A stretch of 64,000 bases of DNA from Palsa-1447 sp964509885 (GTDB lineage Bacteria > Verrucomicrobiota > Verrucomicrobiia > Opitutales > Opitutaceae): contig CAZDZL010000003.1 of NCBI GenBank assembly GCA_964509885.1, positions 1 through 64,000 of the forward strand, written 5' to 3'. Below are positions 43,967-52,741 of the stretch, piece by piece; the first letter of the stretch is position 1; the number at the start of each line of letters is the position of its first letter. The notes beneath the pieces were generated by a model. That model had not been told where the DNA came from and made no database searches. It saw only the letters and a program-made list of their open reading frames with translations. The position numbers and the translations under genes are program-made.

Positions 43967-44416
43967 ATGCCGACACTCTACGAGCAACTGCGCGCCGACA
44001 TCGTCACTGCCGTCAAGGCGAGGGACTCCGCCACGGCGACGTCGCTGCGTTCCGCGGACGCTGCCGTCCAGCGCGCCTCGATGGACCTCTCCAAGCCCAT
44101 AGACGACGCGCTCGTCATCGCCACCGTGCGCAAGGGCGTGAAGAACCTCGCCGACGCCCGGCTCGAGTTCGAGAAGGGCGGAAGGACCGACCTGGTCGCC
44201 GCCAACGACATTGAGATCAGGCTCCTCGAGAAGTACCTGCCCAGGGGCCTCGACGCCGCCAAGCTCGACCAGCTGATCTCGGACGCGATCAGGGAATCCG
44301 GGGCCCAGAGCCGCAAGGACATGGGGAAGGTCATGGCCGCCCTGAAGCAGAAGCCCGAGGCGCCGCTGATAGACTTCTCGGCGGTCAGCAAGCTGGTGCA
44401 GGCCAAGCTTCCCTGA
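43967..44416 (+). CDS. GatB/YqeY-domain protein
   Basis: 149 residues, the standard length of stand-alone YqeY proteins, whose fold matches the C-terminal helical domain of GatB. Landmarks: LYEQLRADIVTAVKARDS, IATVRKGVKNLADARLEFEKGGRTDL, IRLLEKYLP and SRKDMGKVMAALK. The family may act in aminoacyl-tRNA amidation or tRNA binding, but its role is unsettled. It is separated from the upstream operon by a terminator, and its stop codon lies in the loop of a hairpin. Confidence 0.9.
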   Translation: MPTLYEQLRADIVTAVKARDSATATSLRSADAAVQRASMDLSKPIDDALVIATVRKGVKNLADARLEFEKGGRTDLVAANDIEIRLLEKYLPRGLDAAKLDQLISDAIRESGAQSRKDMGKVMAALKQKPEAPLIDFSAVSKLVQAKLP

Positions 44417-44424
44417 CGGGAAGC
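44407..44424. other. Hairpin overlapping the YqeY stop codon
   Basis: A perfect 7-bp stem GCTTCCC/GGGAAGC with loop TGAC that contains the TGA stop. No T-tract follows on either strand, so if it ends transcription it is not a classic intrinsic terminator. Confidence 0.4.
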
Positions 44425-44511
44425 CCGGGCTGGACTTGGCCCCTTTCATGGGCACATTGGGCAGCCCCGCGGCTCCCCCCGGAGCCGGCGTCCCCAACCC
44501 CCTCCCCCCTG

Positions 44512-45711
44512 ATGAAACGACTGCCCTGTCTCCTCGCGCTTGCCTCGATCGCGACCGCCGCATGCGCGGCGGACGCCCCCGCCCCCTCGCACAAGTTCGA
44601 GGGCCTGGCCCTCACCCCGCCGATGGGCTGGAACACCTGGAACACCTTCGCGTGCGACTGCAACGAGACCCTCGTTGAGCAGACCGCCGACGCGATGGCC
44701 GCGAACGGGATGCAGGCGGCCGGCTACATCTACGTCGTCATCGACGACTGCTGGGCGAGCAAGCAGCGCGACGCGAACGGCAACCTGGTCGCTGACCCGG
44801 TCAAGTTCCCGCACGGAATGAAGGCCGTCGGCGACTACCTCCACTCGAAGGGATTCAAGTTCGGGATGTACGGGTGCGCGGGAAAGACCACCTGCGGCGG
44901 GTACCCGGGCGGCCGGGGCCACGAGTTCCAGGACGCGATGATGTACGCCTCCTGGGGCGTGGACTACTTCAAGTACGACTGGTGCGACCACGGGACCGCG
45001 AACGGACCGGAGTCCTACCGGATCATGAGCGACGCGATCAAGTCGGCGGGACGGCCGATCGTCTTCAGCCTCTGCGAGTGGGGCCAGAACCAGCCCTGGC
45101 TCTGGGCCGAGCCGGTCGGGCACCTCTGGCGCACCACCGGCGACATCGGCCCCTCCTACAAGGGCAGCCCGAAGAACACGTGGGAGAAGGGCTGGAAGGA
45201 GCGCCTCGACGAGAACATCGGGCTCGAGAAGTACGCGGGCCCCGGGCACTGGAACGACCCCGACATGCTCGAGGTCGGCAACAAGGGCCTGACGATGGCC
45301 GAGTCGAGGGCCCACTTCACCCTGTGGTGCATCTCGGCCGCCCCGCTGATCGCCGGCAATGACGTCCGTTCCATGACCCCCGAGGTCACCGCGATCCTCA
45401 CCAACAAGGCCCTGATCGCGATCGACCAGGACCCGCTCGGCCACCAGGGCTTCCGCTTCCGCGTCGACAAGGACAAGGAGATCTGGGCCAAGGAGCTCTC
45501 CAACAAGGAGTGGGCGGTGTGCGTGCTCAACACGGGCGACGCGCCGGCCAAGCTCACGCTCGACATGCACGACCTCACCTTCCTCACCGAGCAGTACTAT
45601 GACGTGACCGACGTCTGGGCGGGGAAGCCCGCGGGCACCGCCATCGACCCGCACACCGCGACGGTGGACGCGCACGACGTCATGCTCTTCCGGCTCAAGC
45701 CCGGATCCTGA
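44512..45711 (+). CDS. GH27 alpha-galactosidase, exported
   Basis: 399 residues: signal peptide 1-20 (ACAA-D), GH27 barrel and a C-terminal beta domain. Family landmarks: LTPPMGWNTWNTF, VVIDDCWAS, GFKFGMYGCAGKTTCGGYPG; nucleophile Asp156 (YFKYDWC) and acid/base Asp211 in LWRTTGDI (R-x-x-x-D as in human alpha-galactosidase A). It releases terminal alpha-galactose (or alpha-N-acetylgalactosamine in relatives) in the periplasm. The GH29 gene starts 5 bases after its stop, so the two hydrolases form a unit likely aimed at one branched galactose/fucose glycan. Confidence 0.93.
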   Translation: MKRLPCLLALASIATAACAADAPAPSHKFEGLALTPPMGWNTWNTFACDCNETLVEQTADAMAANGMQAAGYIYVVIDDCWASKQRDANGNLVADPVKFPHGMKAVGDYLHSKGFKFGMYGCAGKTTCGGYPGGRGHEFQDAMMYASWGVDYFKYDWCDHGTANGPESYRIMSDAIKSAGRPIVFSLCEWGQNQPWLWAEPVGHLWRTTGDIGPSYKGSPKNTWEKGWKERLDENIGLEKYAGPGHWNDPDMLEVGNKGLTMAESRAHFTLWCISAAPLIAGNDVRSMTPEVTAILTNKALIAIDQDPLGHQGFRFRVDKDKEIWAKELSNKEWAVCVLNTGDAPAKLTLDMHDLTFLTEQYYDVTDVWAGKPAGTAIDPHTATVDAHDVMLFRLKPGS

Positions 45712-45716
45712 CCGCC

Positions 45717-47288
45717 ATGAGCATGACGCGCAGGAAGGCTCTGGGCCTCATGGCGGGCGTCATCCCCGCGGTCGGGCTTCGCGGCGCGGGCACGAGCGCC
45801 CAGGACACGGACCCGAGGCTGCCCCCGGGGATCGTTCCGGAGGACGGGCCGTTCAAGGGGACGAGGGACTCGCTCCAGGCGTACCAGGCCCCCGAGTGGT
45901 TCCGGGACGCGAAGTTCGGGATGTGGGCCCACTGGGGGCCGCAGTCGGCCGTCGAGTTCGGCGACTGGTACGCCCGGCTCATGTACATCCAGGGCTCGGA
46001 GCAGTACAACTACCACACCGAGCACTACGGCCACCCCACGAGCTTCGGGATGAAGGACACGATCCCGCTCTGGAAGGCGGAGAAGTTCGACCCGGCGCGC
46101 CTCATAAAGCTGTATAAGGCCGCGGGCGCCCGGTACTTCATGACGATGGGGGTCCACCACGACAACTTCGACCTCTGGAACTCGAAGCACAACCGCTGGA
46201 ACGCCGCCAACATGGGCCCGGGGATCGACATCGTCGGCGCCTGGCGCAAGGCCGTCCGCGACGAGGGCCTCAAGTTCGCGATCAGCGAGCATCTCTGGAT
46301 CACCTACAAGTGGTACTCGGTCGCCCACGGCTCCGACAAGACGGGGGCGCTGGCCGGGATGCCCTACGACGGGGCCGCGCCGGCCTCGAGGGACCTCTAC
46401 GTCGACTCGGACGACGTCTGGTCGGGCGACCTCGACTGGAACGAGGACGGCATCCCCAACTGGTGGAAGCGCCACTGGCACGACCGGATCACCGACCTCG
46501 TCGAGCAGCACGAGCCCGACCTCCTCTACTCCGACGGCTCCATGCCCTTCCAGGAGTACGGGTACTCGGTCGTCGCCCGCCTCTACAACACGAGCATCCG
46601 GCGAAACGGCGGGAGGAACGAGGCGGTCTACTTCTCCAAGCGCCCCCGCGACAGCGAGCAGGGGCTGTGCGTGCTCGACCGAGAGCGCGGCGTCCTGGAC
46701 GACATCCTGCCCCGGCCGTGGCAGACAGACACCTGCATCGGCAACTGGCACTACAAGCGGGGCATGAAGTACAAGACCGCGAAGACCGTCGTCGACATGC
46801 TGGTGGACATCGTGAGCAAGAACGGGAACCTCATGCTCAACGTCCCGCTCCCGGCGAGCGGGATGCCCGACTTCGAGGAGCTCGAGCTGATCTCCGACAT
46901 TACCGCGTGGATGGCCGTGAACAGCGAGGGCATCCACGGGACGCGCCCCTGGAGGAAGTTCGGCGAGGGCGCCCCCGTCCAGTCCGCGGACCAGAGCGCG
47001 AAGGCCTTCAACGAGGAGTCGAGGCGTGCGTTCGACGCCTCCGACGTCCGGTTCACGACGAAGGGCGACGTCCTCTATGCGTTCGTGATGGGCCAGCCCG
47101 AGTTCCGCGCGGTCATCCGCTCCCTCGCGACGGACACGGCCCTGCAGGTCGGCAGGATAACGAGCGTCGAGCTCGTGGGGCGCGAGGGGAAGCTGGCCTT
47201 CACCCAGGACGCGTCGGGGCTGTCCATCAGCGTGCCGGCGGGTCTGCCGACGAAGCACGCGGTCGCGTTCCGGATCCGCGGGGCCTAG
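45717..47288 (+). CDS. GH29 alpha-L-fucosidase, Tat-type signal
   Basis: 523 residues. The N-terminus MSMTRRKALGLMAG has a twin-arginine-like signal, so it may be exported folded. GH29 landmarks: FGMWAHWGPQS, GARYFMTMGVHHDNFDLWNS, FAISEHLWITYKWYS and DLLYSDGSMPF with nucleophile Asp273; the acid/base is not fixed by motif in this family. NLMLNVPLPASG precedes a C-terminal beta domain. It releases L-fucose, the predicted substrate of the dehydratase pathway about 8 kb upstream. Its stop codon shares the CTAG palindrome with the stop of the convergent GT9 gene. Confidence 0.93.
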   Translation: MSMTRRKALGLMAGVIPAVGLRGAGTSAQDTDPRLPPGIVPEDGPFKGTRDSLQAYQAPEWFRDAKFGMWAHWGPQSAVEFGDWYARLMYIQGSEQYNYHTEHYGHPTSFGMKDTIPLWKAEKFDPARLIKLYKAAGARYFMTMGVHHDNFDLWNSKHNRWNAANMGPGIDIVGAWRKAVRDEGLKFAISEHLWITYKWYSVAHGSDKTGALAGMPYDGAAPASRDLYVDSDDVWSGDLDWNEDGIPNWWKRHWHDRITDLVEQHEPDLLYSDGSMPFQEYGYSVVARLYNTSIRRNGGRNEAVYFSKRPRDSEQGLCVLDRERGVLDDILPRPWQTDTCIGNWHYKRGMKYKTAKTVVDMLVDIVSKNGNLMLNVPLPASGMPDFEELELISDITAWMAVNSEGIHGTRPWRKFGEGAPVQSADQSAKAFNEESRRAFDASDVRFTTKGDVLYAFVMGQPEFRAVIRSLATDTALQVGRITSVELVGREGKLAFTQDASGLSISVPAGLPTKHAVAFRIRGA

Positions 47289-48511
47289 GCGGTCCGGGAC
47301 CGGTAGATCCCGCTCACGACGTCGAAGACCTGTCCGACCGACAGCGTCTTCATGCAGACATTGTCCCGGCAGGCCGTCTGCCTGTTGTTGAAGGCGTTGA
47401 CGCACGGGCTGCACGCGATGCCGGCCCACAGGGAATGGCTCCTCGGGCCGGGGGCGCCGAAGAGGAGCGGCGTCTCCGGCCCGAACAGCGCGACGACGTC
47501 GACGGAGGTGAGGGCCCCGAAGTGGGCCGGGCCGCTGTCGTTCGTGACCAGGACCTCGGCGAGCCCGAAGAGGACCAGCAGCTGGCGCAGCGTGGTGCGC
47601 CCCGCGAGGCAGACCGCCCGCGGCGAGCCGACGGCGCGCGCCACCGCCTCGACGACGGGGGCCTCCTCCCGGGAGCCCGTGAACACGATCCAGAGCCCGG
47701 GGAACGCGGCGATCAGCCGGCGGGCGAGCTCCCCGTAGTTGCGCTCGTCCCACCTGCGAAGCGGCAGGAGGTCGCCCGCGTTCGCGTTAAGGAGCACGAG
47801 GCGCGCCCCGGCCGGGATGCCGGCCTGCGCAAGGAGGGCCTCGACGCCGGCCTTTTCCGACGGCTCGGGATGGAAGACGGGGAGCGGCGGGCTCTCGGGC
47901 GGCACGACCCCGAGCGTGGGGAGCGCCGAGGGGTCGGCGTCGAGGGCGAGGACAAGGCTCGTGAAGCTGCGGCTCGTGTGCAGGTGCGGGTTGTACAGCA
48001 CGCGGTGGGTCATCAGGTCGCCCCGGTAGGGGCCCTCCCCAAAGAAGACGTGGAAGCCCACCCTCGTCCCGGCGCCGCTCAGGTAGGCGATCGCCGCCGA
48101 GAACCTGGAGAAGAACTCCATGTCGATGCAGGCGCCGATCCGCATGTTTCGGATCCTGCGGACCACCGCGACCCCGCTCGCCATCATCTCCCAGGCGGAG
48201 CCGGTGCGCACGGCGTGCACGTTTTCCGCAGGCACGAGGCCGATCACGTCGACGATGAACCGGTTCTCCTCGAAGACCATGAAGTGGACGTTCTCCCGGC
48301 CGACGCGGGCGCAGGCGAGGCGGACGGCCTCGTGAGCGAGCACGGTCGAGCCCTGCTCGGCCAGCTTGAGGAAGAGGATGCTACCCACCGGGGAGTCGCC
48401 GGCGCCCGGGCCGCCGATCCGCCGAAGGAGGGTCAGCAGCAGGCAGAGCGGCGCCCCGACCCGCCGGTCGAGCCACTGCAGCGTGCGCGCCTCGTTGCTG
48501 AATCGTCTCAC
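47285..48511 (-). CDS. Glycosyltransferase family 9 (heptosyltransferase-like)
   Basis: 408 residues from a GTG at 48511; an in-frame ATG at 48580 would add 23 residues poor in family character, and the start is uncertain. GT-B fold of ADP-heptose:LPS heptosyltransferases: ILFLKLAEQGSTVLA near the N-terminus, a middle LVLLNANAGDLLPLRRW, and the C-terminal donor site LVTNDSGPAHFGALTSVDVVALFGPETP. It probably adds a sugar to LPS core or another surface glycan from inside the cell. Isolated from other surface-polysaccharide genes in this window. Confidence 0.85.
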   Translation of the reverse strand: MRRFSNEARTLQWLDRRVGAPLCLLLTLLRRIGGPGAGDSPVGSILFLKLAEQGSTVLAHEAVRLACARVGRENVHFMVFEENRFIVDVIGLVPAENVHAVRTGSAWEMMASGVAVVRRIRNMRIGACIDMEFFSRFSAAIAYLSGAGTRVGFHVFFGEGPYRGDLMTHRVLYNPHLHTSRSFTSLVLALDADPSALPTLGVVPPESPPLPVFHPEPSEKAGVEALLAQAGIPAGARLVLLNANAGDLLPLRRWDERNYGELARRLIAAFPGLWIVFTGSREEAPVVEAVARAVGSPRAVCLAGRTTLRQLLVLFGLAEVLVTNDSGPAHFGALTSVDVVALFGPETPLLFGAPGPRSHSLWAGIACSPCVNAFNNRQTACRDNVCMKTLSVGQVFDVVSGIYRSRTA

Positions 48512-48601
48512 GGTTGGGGGGTGTTCACTACCGGACGGGCGCCGTCCGAGGCGAGTGAAATGCTCCGCGGAAGGTGGCATCGCGGATGCTTGGGACCGGG
48601 G

Positions 48602-49711
48602 ATGAACCCTCAGCTCCGGACCGGCATCGCCCTCGCCCTGCTCTGCGCCCTCTCTCTGCCGGCGCCCGCGGCCCCCCGCGAGGCCGCGGCCGAGAGGATC
48701 CCGGTGAAGGTGATCGTGCTGGCCGGCTTCGAGGTCGGGGACGACACAGGCGACGCACCGGGAGAGTTCCAGTTCTGGGCGGAGCGCGAGAAGCTGACCG
48801 ACCGGATTGACGTCCCCGGAGCCCCGCATCCCCTGTGCAGGAACGCGGAGGGCCTGTACGCGGACGTCGGGGGAAACACGCGGGACCCGCAGCTCACCCC
48901 GGTGACGACCAGCGAGCTGGTCATGGCGCTCTGCCTTGATCCCCGGTTCGACCTCTCGCACACCTACTGGATCGTCGACGGGATAGCCGGCATCGATCCC
49001 GCCGCCGGCTCCATCGGGAGCGCCGTCTGGGCGGAGAACGTGGTGGACGGCGATGCGCTCCGCGAGATCGACGAGTCGGAGGTCCCGGCGGGCTGGCCCT
49101 ATGGCCTCTTCGCCATCGGCACGAATGCGCCGGGCCTCCTGCCGAAGGCCGACGGGACGGCGGGCGGATGGGGAGGCGCGAAGCTGCAGTACACGATGGC
49201 CTATCCGCTCAACAGGAGGCTGGCCCGCTGGGCCTATGACACCTCCAAGGGCGTCGAGCTGCCTGACTCCCCGGGGCTCAGGGAATGGCGGGCCAAGTAC
49301 GCGCAGTACCCGGCGGCGCTGCTGCCGCCGCACGTGATGATGGGCGACGCGCTCGGCTCGGTGCGGTACTGGCACGGTCCACGGCGCACCCAGTGGGCGC
49401 GCGACTGGGTGAAGGCATGGACCGGGGGCTCCGGGACCTTCGCGACAACCTCCATGGAGGCGCAGGACTTCATCGGCACCCTGGTCCGCATGGCGTCGAA
49501 GGGATACCTCGACGCCAGCCGCGTGATGGTCCTGAGGACGGCGAGCAACTACTGCATGCCTCCCCCCGGCCAGGACGTGACGTCCACGATCGGCGACGAG
49601 TCCCTGGGGACCAACGCGTCGCTGGAGGCCGCCTACCGGGCGGGCTCGGCCGTCGCCCACGAGCTCCTGGCGCACTGGCCGAGGTACGAGAAGGCGGTCC
49701 CGGGAGGCTGA
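48602..49711 (+). CDS. Purine nucleoside permease-type (NUP) protein, exported
   Basis: 369 residues: signal peptide 1-23 (PAPA-AP), then the NUP (purine nucleoside permease) fold related to nucleoside phosphorylases. Landmarks: KVIVLAGFEVGDDTGDAPGEFQFW, LDPRFDLSHTYWIVDGIAGIDP, SAVWAENVVDGD, TMEAQDF-like (TTSMEAQDFIG) and VLRTASNYCMPPPG, all family positions. In fungi related proteins take up nucleosides; bacterial members are periplasmic and of uncertain action. The signal argues against a cytoplasmic phosphorylase. It is divergent from the GT9 gene. Confidence 0.85.
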   Translation: MNPQLRTGIALALLCALSLPAPAAPREAAAERIPVKVIVLAGFEVGDDTGDAPGEFQFWAEREKLTDRIDVPGAPHPLCRNAEGLYADVGGNTRDPQLTPVTTSELVMALCLDPRFDLSHTYWIVDGIAGIDPAAGSIGSAVWAENVVDGDALREIDESEVPAGWPYGLFAIGTNAPGLLPKADGTAGGWGGAKLQYTMAYPLNRRLARWAYDTSKGVELPDSPGLREWRAKYAQYPAALLPPHVMMGDALGSVRYWHGPRRTQWARDWVKAWTGGSGTFATTSMEAQDFIGTLVRMASKGYLDASRVMVLRTASNYCMPPPGQDVTSTIGDESLGTNASLEAAYRAGSAVAHELLAHWPRYEKAVPGG

Positions 49712-49885
49712 GGCGGGCCGGCCGCTTTTGCATTGCGGGAGGGCCCGCCGTGTGCGAGTGTCGTGGGGTCCAGCGCGAACACGATCGCGACCGGACAAAC
49801 AAGACACACACCCATGCCCTCCGGACACCGAGGCTTCATCGCCATGCGAAAAGCACCCCCGTCCCCCCTCGCCGGTCCGCATGTG

Positions 49886-49900
49886 TTCCCTTTTTGGGAA
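49886..49900 (+). other. Short hairpin in the panB leader
   Basis: TTCCC-TTTTT-GGGAA forms a 5-bp stem 4 bases upstream of the panB ribosome-binding site (CGGAGG, 49905-49910). It may affect translation start, but nothing shows it does. Confidence 0.3.
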
Positions 49901-49914
49901 ACTGCGGAGGCGAC

Positions 49915-50745
49915 GTGGAAACAATAGGATCAAAGAGCCCGCCGGCGGGACTCATCGCGGGCACCCCTGACGGGTTCGCCGCGGCCAAGGCCGCAGGCGC
50001 AAGGATCGTCATGGTCACGGCCTACGACACGTGGTCGGCGCGCCTCCTCGCCGACTCCCCGGTCGACTGCATCCTCGTCGGCGACAGCGCCATGATGGTC
50101 GTCCACGGGGAGAAGGACACGCTCGGGGCGACGCCCGAGCTCATGGCCATGCACACGCGCGCAGTCAGCCGCGGGGCCCCGGGGAAATTCATCGTGGCGG
50201 ACATGCCCTTCCTCGCCGCGCGCAAGGGCGAGACGCACGCGCTCGAGTGCGCGGCGATGCTGCTTCGCTCCGGCGCCCACGCCGTCAAGATCGAGGGCGC
50301 GCAGGGGCACACGCACGTCGTGAGGCACCTCGTCGAGTCCGGCATCCCCGTCATGGGGCACCTGGGCCTGACGCCGCAGTGGGTGCGCGGCCTCGGCGGG
50401 TTCAAGGTGCAGGCCCGGGACGCCGCGGGCGCGGGCCAGCTCAGGGAGGACGCCTCCGCCCTCGAGCAGGCCGGGGTGTTCGCGCTCGTCCTCGAGTGCA
50501 TCCCCCAGGGGCTCGCGCGCGAGGTGACCGCCATGCTCAGGATCCCCACCATCGGCATCGGGGCCGGCGCGGGATGCGACGGCCAGGTGCTCGTGCTCCA
50601 CGACATGCTCGGGCTCAACCCCGGCTTCAAGCCGCGCTTCGCCCGCACCTTCGCCGACGGCGCCGCGCTCGTCCGCGGCGGGGCCGCGCGGTTCGCGGAG
50701 GCCGTCCGCGGCGGAGAATTCCCCTCCGAGGGGGAGGGATTCTAG
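49915..50745 (+). CDS. panB: 3-methyl-2-oxobutanoate hydroxymethyltransferase
   Basis: 276 residues from a GTG at 49915, chosen because CGGAGG lies 4 bases upstream and the length fits the family. PanB transfers a hydroxymethyl group from methylene-tetrahydrofolate to 2-oxoisovalerate, making ketopantoate. Landmarks: IVMVTAYDTWSARLLADSPV, ILVGDSAMMVVHGEKDTLGA (metal Asp), AVKIEGAQGH, MGHLGLTPQ and LECIPQGLAREV, IGIGAGAGCDGQVLVLHDMLGL. First gene of a pantothenate-to-CoA operon; panC starts 2 bases after the stop. Confidence 0.93.
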   Translation: METIGSKSPPAGLIAGTPDGFAAAKAAGARIVMVTAYDTWSARLLADSPVDCILVGDSAMMVVHGEKDTLGATPELMAMHTRAVSRGAPGKFIVADMPFLAARKGETHALECAAMLLRSGAHAVKIEGAQGHTHVVRHLVESGIPVMGHLGLTPQWVRGLGGFKVQARDAAGAGQLREDASALEQAGVFALVLECIPQGLAREVTAMLRIPTIGIGAGAGCDGQVLVLHDMLGLNPGFKPRFARTFADGAALVRGGAARFAEAVRGGEFPSEGEGF

Positions 50746-50747
50746 CC

Positions 50748-51509
50748 ATGGCGCGCGTCCTCAGGTCGCTTGCCGAGTGGCGCGCGGAGCGCGCCGCGAT
50801 GGACCTGCCCGGCCTGCGCGTGGGCTTCGTCCCCACGATGGGGGCGCTCCACGCCGGCCACCGCTCGCTGCTCGAGCGGGCGCGCGCCGAGAACGACCGT
50901 GTCGTCATGAGCATCTTCGTCAACCCGGCCCAGTTTGACAGCCCCGCCGACCTCGAGCGCTATCCCCGCGGGCTCGAGGCCGACCTCGCGGTGGCCGGTG
51001 GGCTGGCCGACTTCGTCCTCGTCCCAGAGGCGGGGGAGATGTACGGGGACGGCTACCGCTACCGGGTGAGCGAGCACGCCCTGAGCTCCCGCCTGGAGGG
51101 GGCGCACCGCCCGGGCCACTTTGAGGGCGTGCTCACGGTGGTGCTGAAGCTCCTCAACCTGGTCCGCCCGCACCGCGCGTATTTCGGGGAGAAGGACCGC
51201 CAGCAGCTCGACCTCGTCCAGGGAATGGCCCGGGCGCTCTTCCTTCCCGTGGAGATCGTCGCCTGCCCCACCGTCCGCGACGCGGACGGGGTCGCGCTCA
51301 GCTCCAGGAACCGCAGGCTCTCGCCCGGAGCCCGCTCGAGGGCGGCGGCGTTCCCGAGGATCCTGCGGGCTGCCGCGGACGCGGCGACGGCGGTAAGGGA
51401 CCTCGGGACGGCCGGGTTCGGGGTCGACTACGTGGAGGACCACGACGGGACGCGGCTCGCCGCTGTGCGCATCGAGGACGTCAGGCTCATCGACAATGTC
51501 CGGCTCTAA
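50748..51509 (+). CDS. panC: Pantothenate synthetase
   Basis: 253 residues, slightly short for PanC (usually about 280). Ligates pantoate and beta-alanine using ATP. HIGH-type motif PTMGALHAGH at the N-terminus, SIFVNPAQFDSPADLERYPR, LEGAHRPGHFEGVLTVVLKL, FGEKDRQQL and the MSSRN-type ATP motif ALSSRNRRLSPGAR. The C-terminal domain is compact (VDYVEDHDGTRL). The gene's 3' end overlaps coaBC by 14 bases, suggesting coupled translation. No panD or panE lies in the window. Confidence 0.94.
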   Translation: MARVLRSLAEWRAERAAMDLPGLRVGFVPTMGALHAGHRSLLERARAENDRVVMSIFVNPAQFDSPADLERYPRGLEADLAVAGGLADFVLVPEAGEMYGDGYRYRVSEHALSSRLEGAHRPGHFEGVLTVVLKLLNLVRPHRAYFGEKDRQQLDLVQGMARALFLPVEIVACPTVRDADGVALSSRNRRLSPGARSRAAAFPRILRAAADAATAVRDLGTAGFGVDYVEDHDGTRLAAVRIEDVRLIDNVRL

Positions 51510-52734
51510 CATCGCGTTCGTCCTGACCGGGTCCATCGCCGGCTACAAGGCCTGCGACGCGATCTCGCGCCTCGTGCAGCTCGGCCACCGTGTCCGCGCC
51601 GTGGCCACCGAGTCGGCGCTTCGCTTCGTCGGCGCGGCGACCCTCGAGGGCCTCACGGGCGAGAAGGTCCTTACCGGGCTCTTCGAGCCGGGGTCGGCCC
51701 TCGAGCACATCCAGATCACCCGCTGGGCCGACGCGGTCGTCGTCTGCCCGGCCACCGCCAACACGATCAACCGCTTTGGCGCGGGCCTCGCCGACGACCT
51801 CGCGGGAGCCCTCTTCCTCGCCCACGACAGGTCCAAGCCCTTCCTCATCGCGCCGGCCATGAACCCCGCGATGTGGACGCACCCCGCGACCCAGGAGTCC
51901 GTCGAGCGGCTCGGCCGCTGGGGCGTGCGCTTCATCTCCGTCGGCGAGGGGCGCACCGCGTGCGGCGAGACGGGCGAAGGCAGGCTCGCGGAGCCCGGGG
52001 ACATCGTCGCCGCGATCGAGGCGTCGCTGGCGCACCCGTCCCGTCGCCTGCGGGTCCTCGTGACGAGCGGGGGCACGGCCGAGGCGATCGACGGGGTCCG
52101 CGTCCTCACGAACACGAGCACGGGGCGCACCGGAGCCGGCATCGCCGCGAGGATGGCGCGGGGCGGCCACGAGGTCGTCCTCCTGAGGGCGCGAAGCGCG
52201 GCCGAGGCCCCGGCGGGCTGCCGCGAGGAGACCTTCTCGTCCTTCGCCGACCTGGACCGCGCGCTGGCGCGCCTCCTCTCCTCGGAGCCCTTTGACGCCG
52301 TGGTCCATGCCGCCGCAGTCGGCGACTTCGGCATCGAGGCCGTGCTTGTCGGCGGAAAGGAGCGGCCTGCGTCCCGGGGCAAGCTCGACTCAGACGAGGC
52401 GCCCGTCATCCGCCTGCGTTCCCATCCCAAGCTCGTCGACAGCCTGAGGTCCCGAAGCGTGAACCCCTCCCTGCGCGTCGTCGCCTTCAAGCTGACCCAG
52501 GGCGAGGACCCGCCCGGCGCGCAGCGCGCCGTGGACGCCCTCCTCGCCCACTCCGGGGCGGACCTTGTCGTCCACAACGACCTCTCGGAGCGAGCCGGCC
52601 CCGACGCGTTCCCGTCCACGATCCATTTCCAGGACGGGAGCCCGCTCGAGCGCTGCGAGACGCGGCGCGGCCTCGAGGACGCGCTCGAGCGCATCCTGAC
52701 CTCCCTTCCCGCGGACGCGGCCGTCCCCGCCTGA
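51496..52734 (+). CDS. coaBC: Bifunctional phosphopantothenoylcysteine decarboxylase/synthase
   Basis: 412 residues. The N-terminal flavoprotein (CoaC, about 1-175) has LTGSIAGYKACDAISRL, WADAVVVCPATANTINRF and the PAMN motif (IAPAMNPAMW). The C-terminal ligase (CoaB, about 185-405) has VLVTSGGTAEAIDGVRVLTN, STGRTGAGIAARM and HAAAVGDFG, plus KLTQGEDP. It converts phosphopantothenate plus cysteine to phosphopantetheine in two steps. The segment after the AAVxDF motif (RGKLDSDEAPVIRLRSHPKLV) keeps the usual KLKS-like lysine. Its start lies within the end of panC. Confidence 0.93.
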   Translation: MSGSNIAFVLTGSIAGYKACDAISRLVQLGHRVRAVATESALRFVGAATLEGLTGEKVLTGLFEPGSALEHIQITRWADAVVVCPATANTINRFGAGLADDLAGALFLAHDRSKPFLIAPAMNPAMWTHPATQESVERLGRWGVRFISVGEGRTACGETGEGRLAEPGDIVAAIEASLAHPSRRLRVLVTSGGTAEAIDGVRVLTNTSTGRTGAGIAARMARGGHEVVLLRARSAAEAPAGCREETFSSFADLDRALARLLSSEPFDAVVHAAAVGDFGIEAVLVGGKERPASRGKLDSDEAPVIRLRSHPKLVDSLRSRSVNPSLRVVAFKLTQGEDPPGAQRAVDALLAHSGADLVVHNDLSERAGPDAFPSTIHFQDGSPLERCETRRGLEDALERILTSLPADAAVPA

Positions 52735-52741
52735 TCCCGCC

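Noticed and set aside
46310..48601. 1,133-residue frame joining sequence under the fucosidase and GT9 genes to the NUP gene
   Set aside because: Only the part from 48602, with a signal peptide and the NUP fold, is coding; the rest is a shadow of two real genes.
49712..49914. Small peptide gene before panB (ATG at 49814)
   Set aside because: Codon use and composition look random and the frame overlaps the panB start; no family resemblance was seen.
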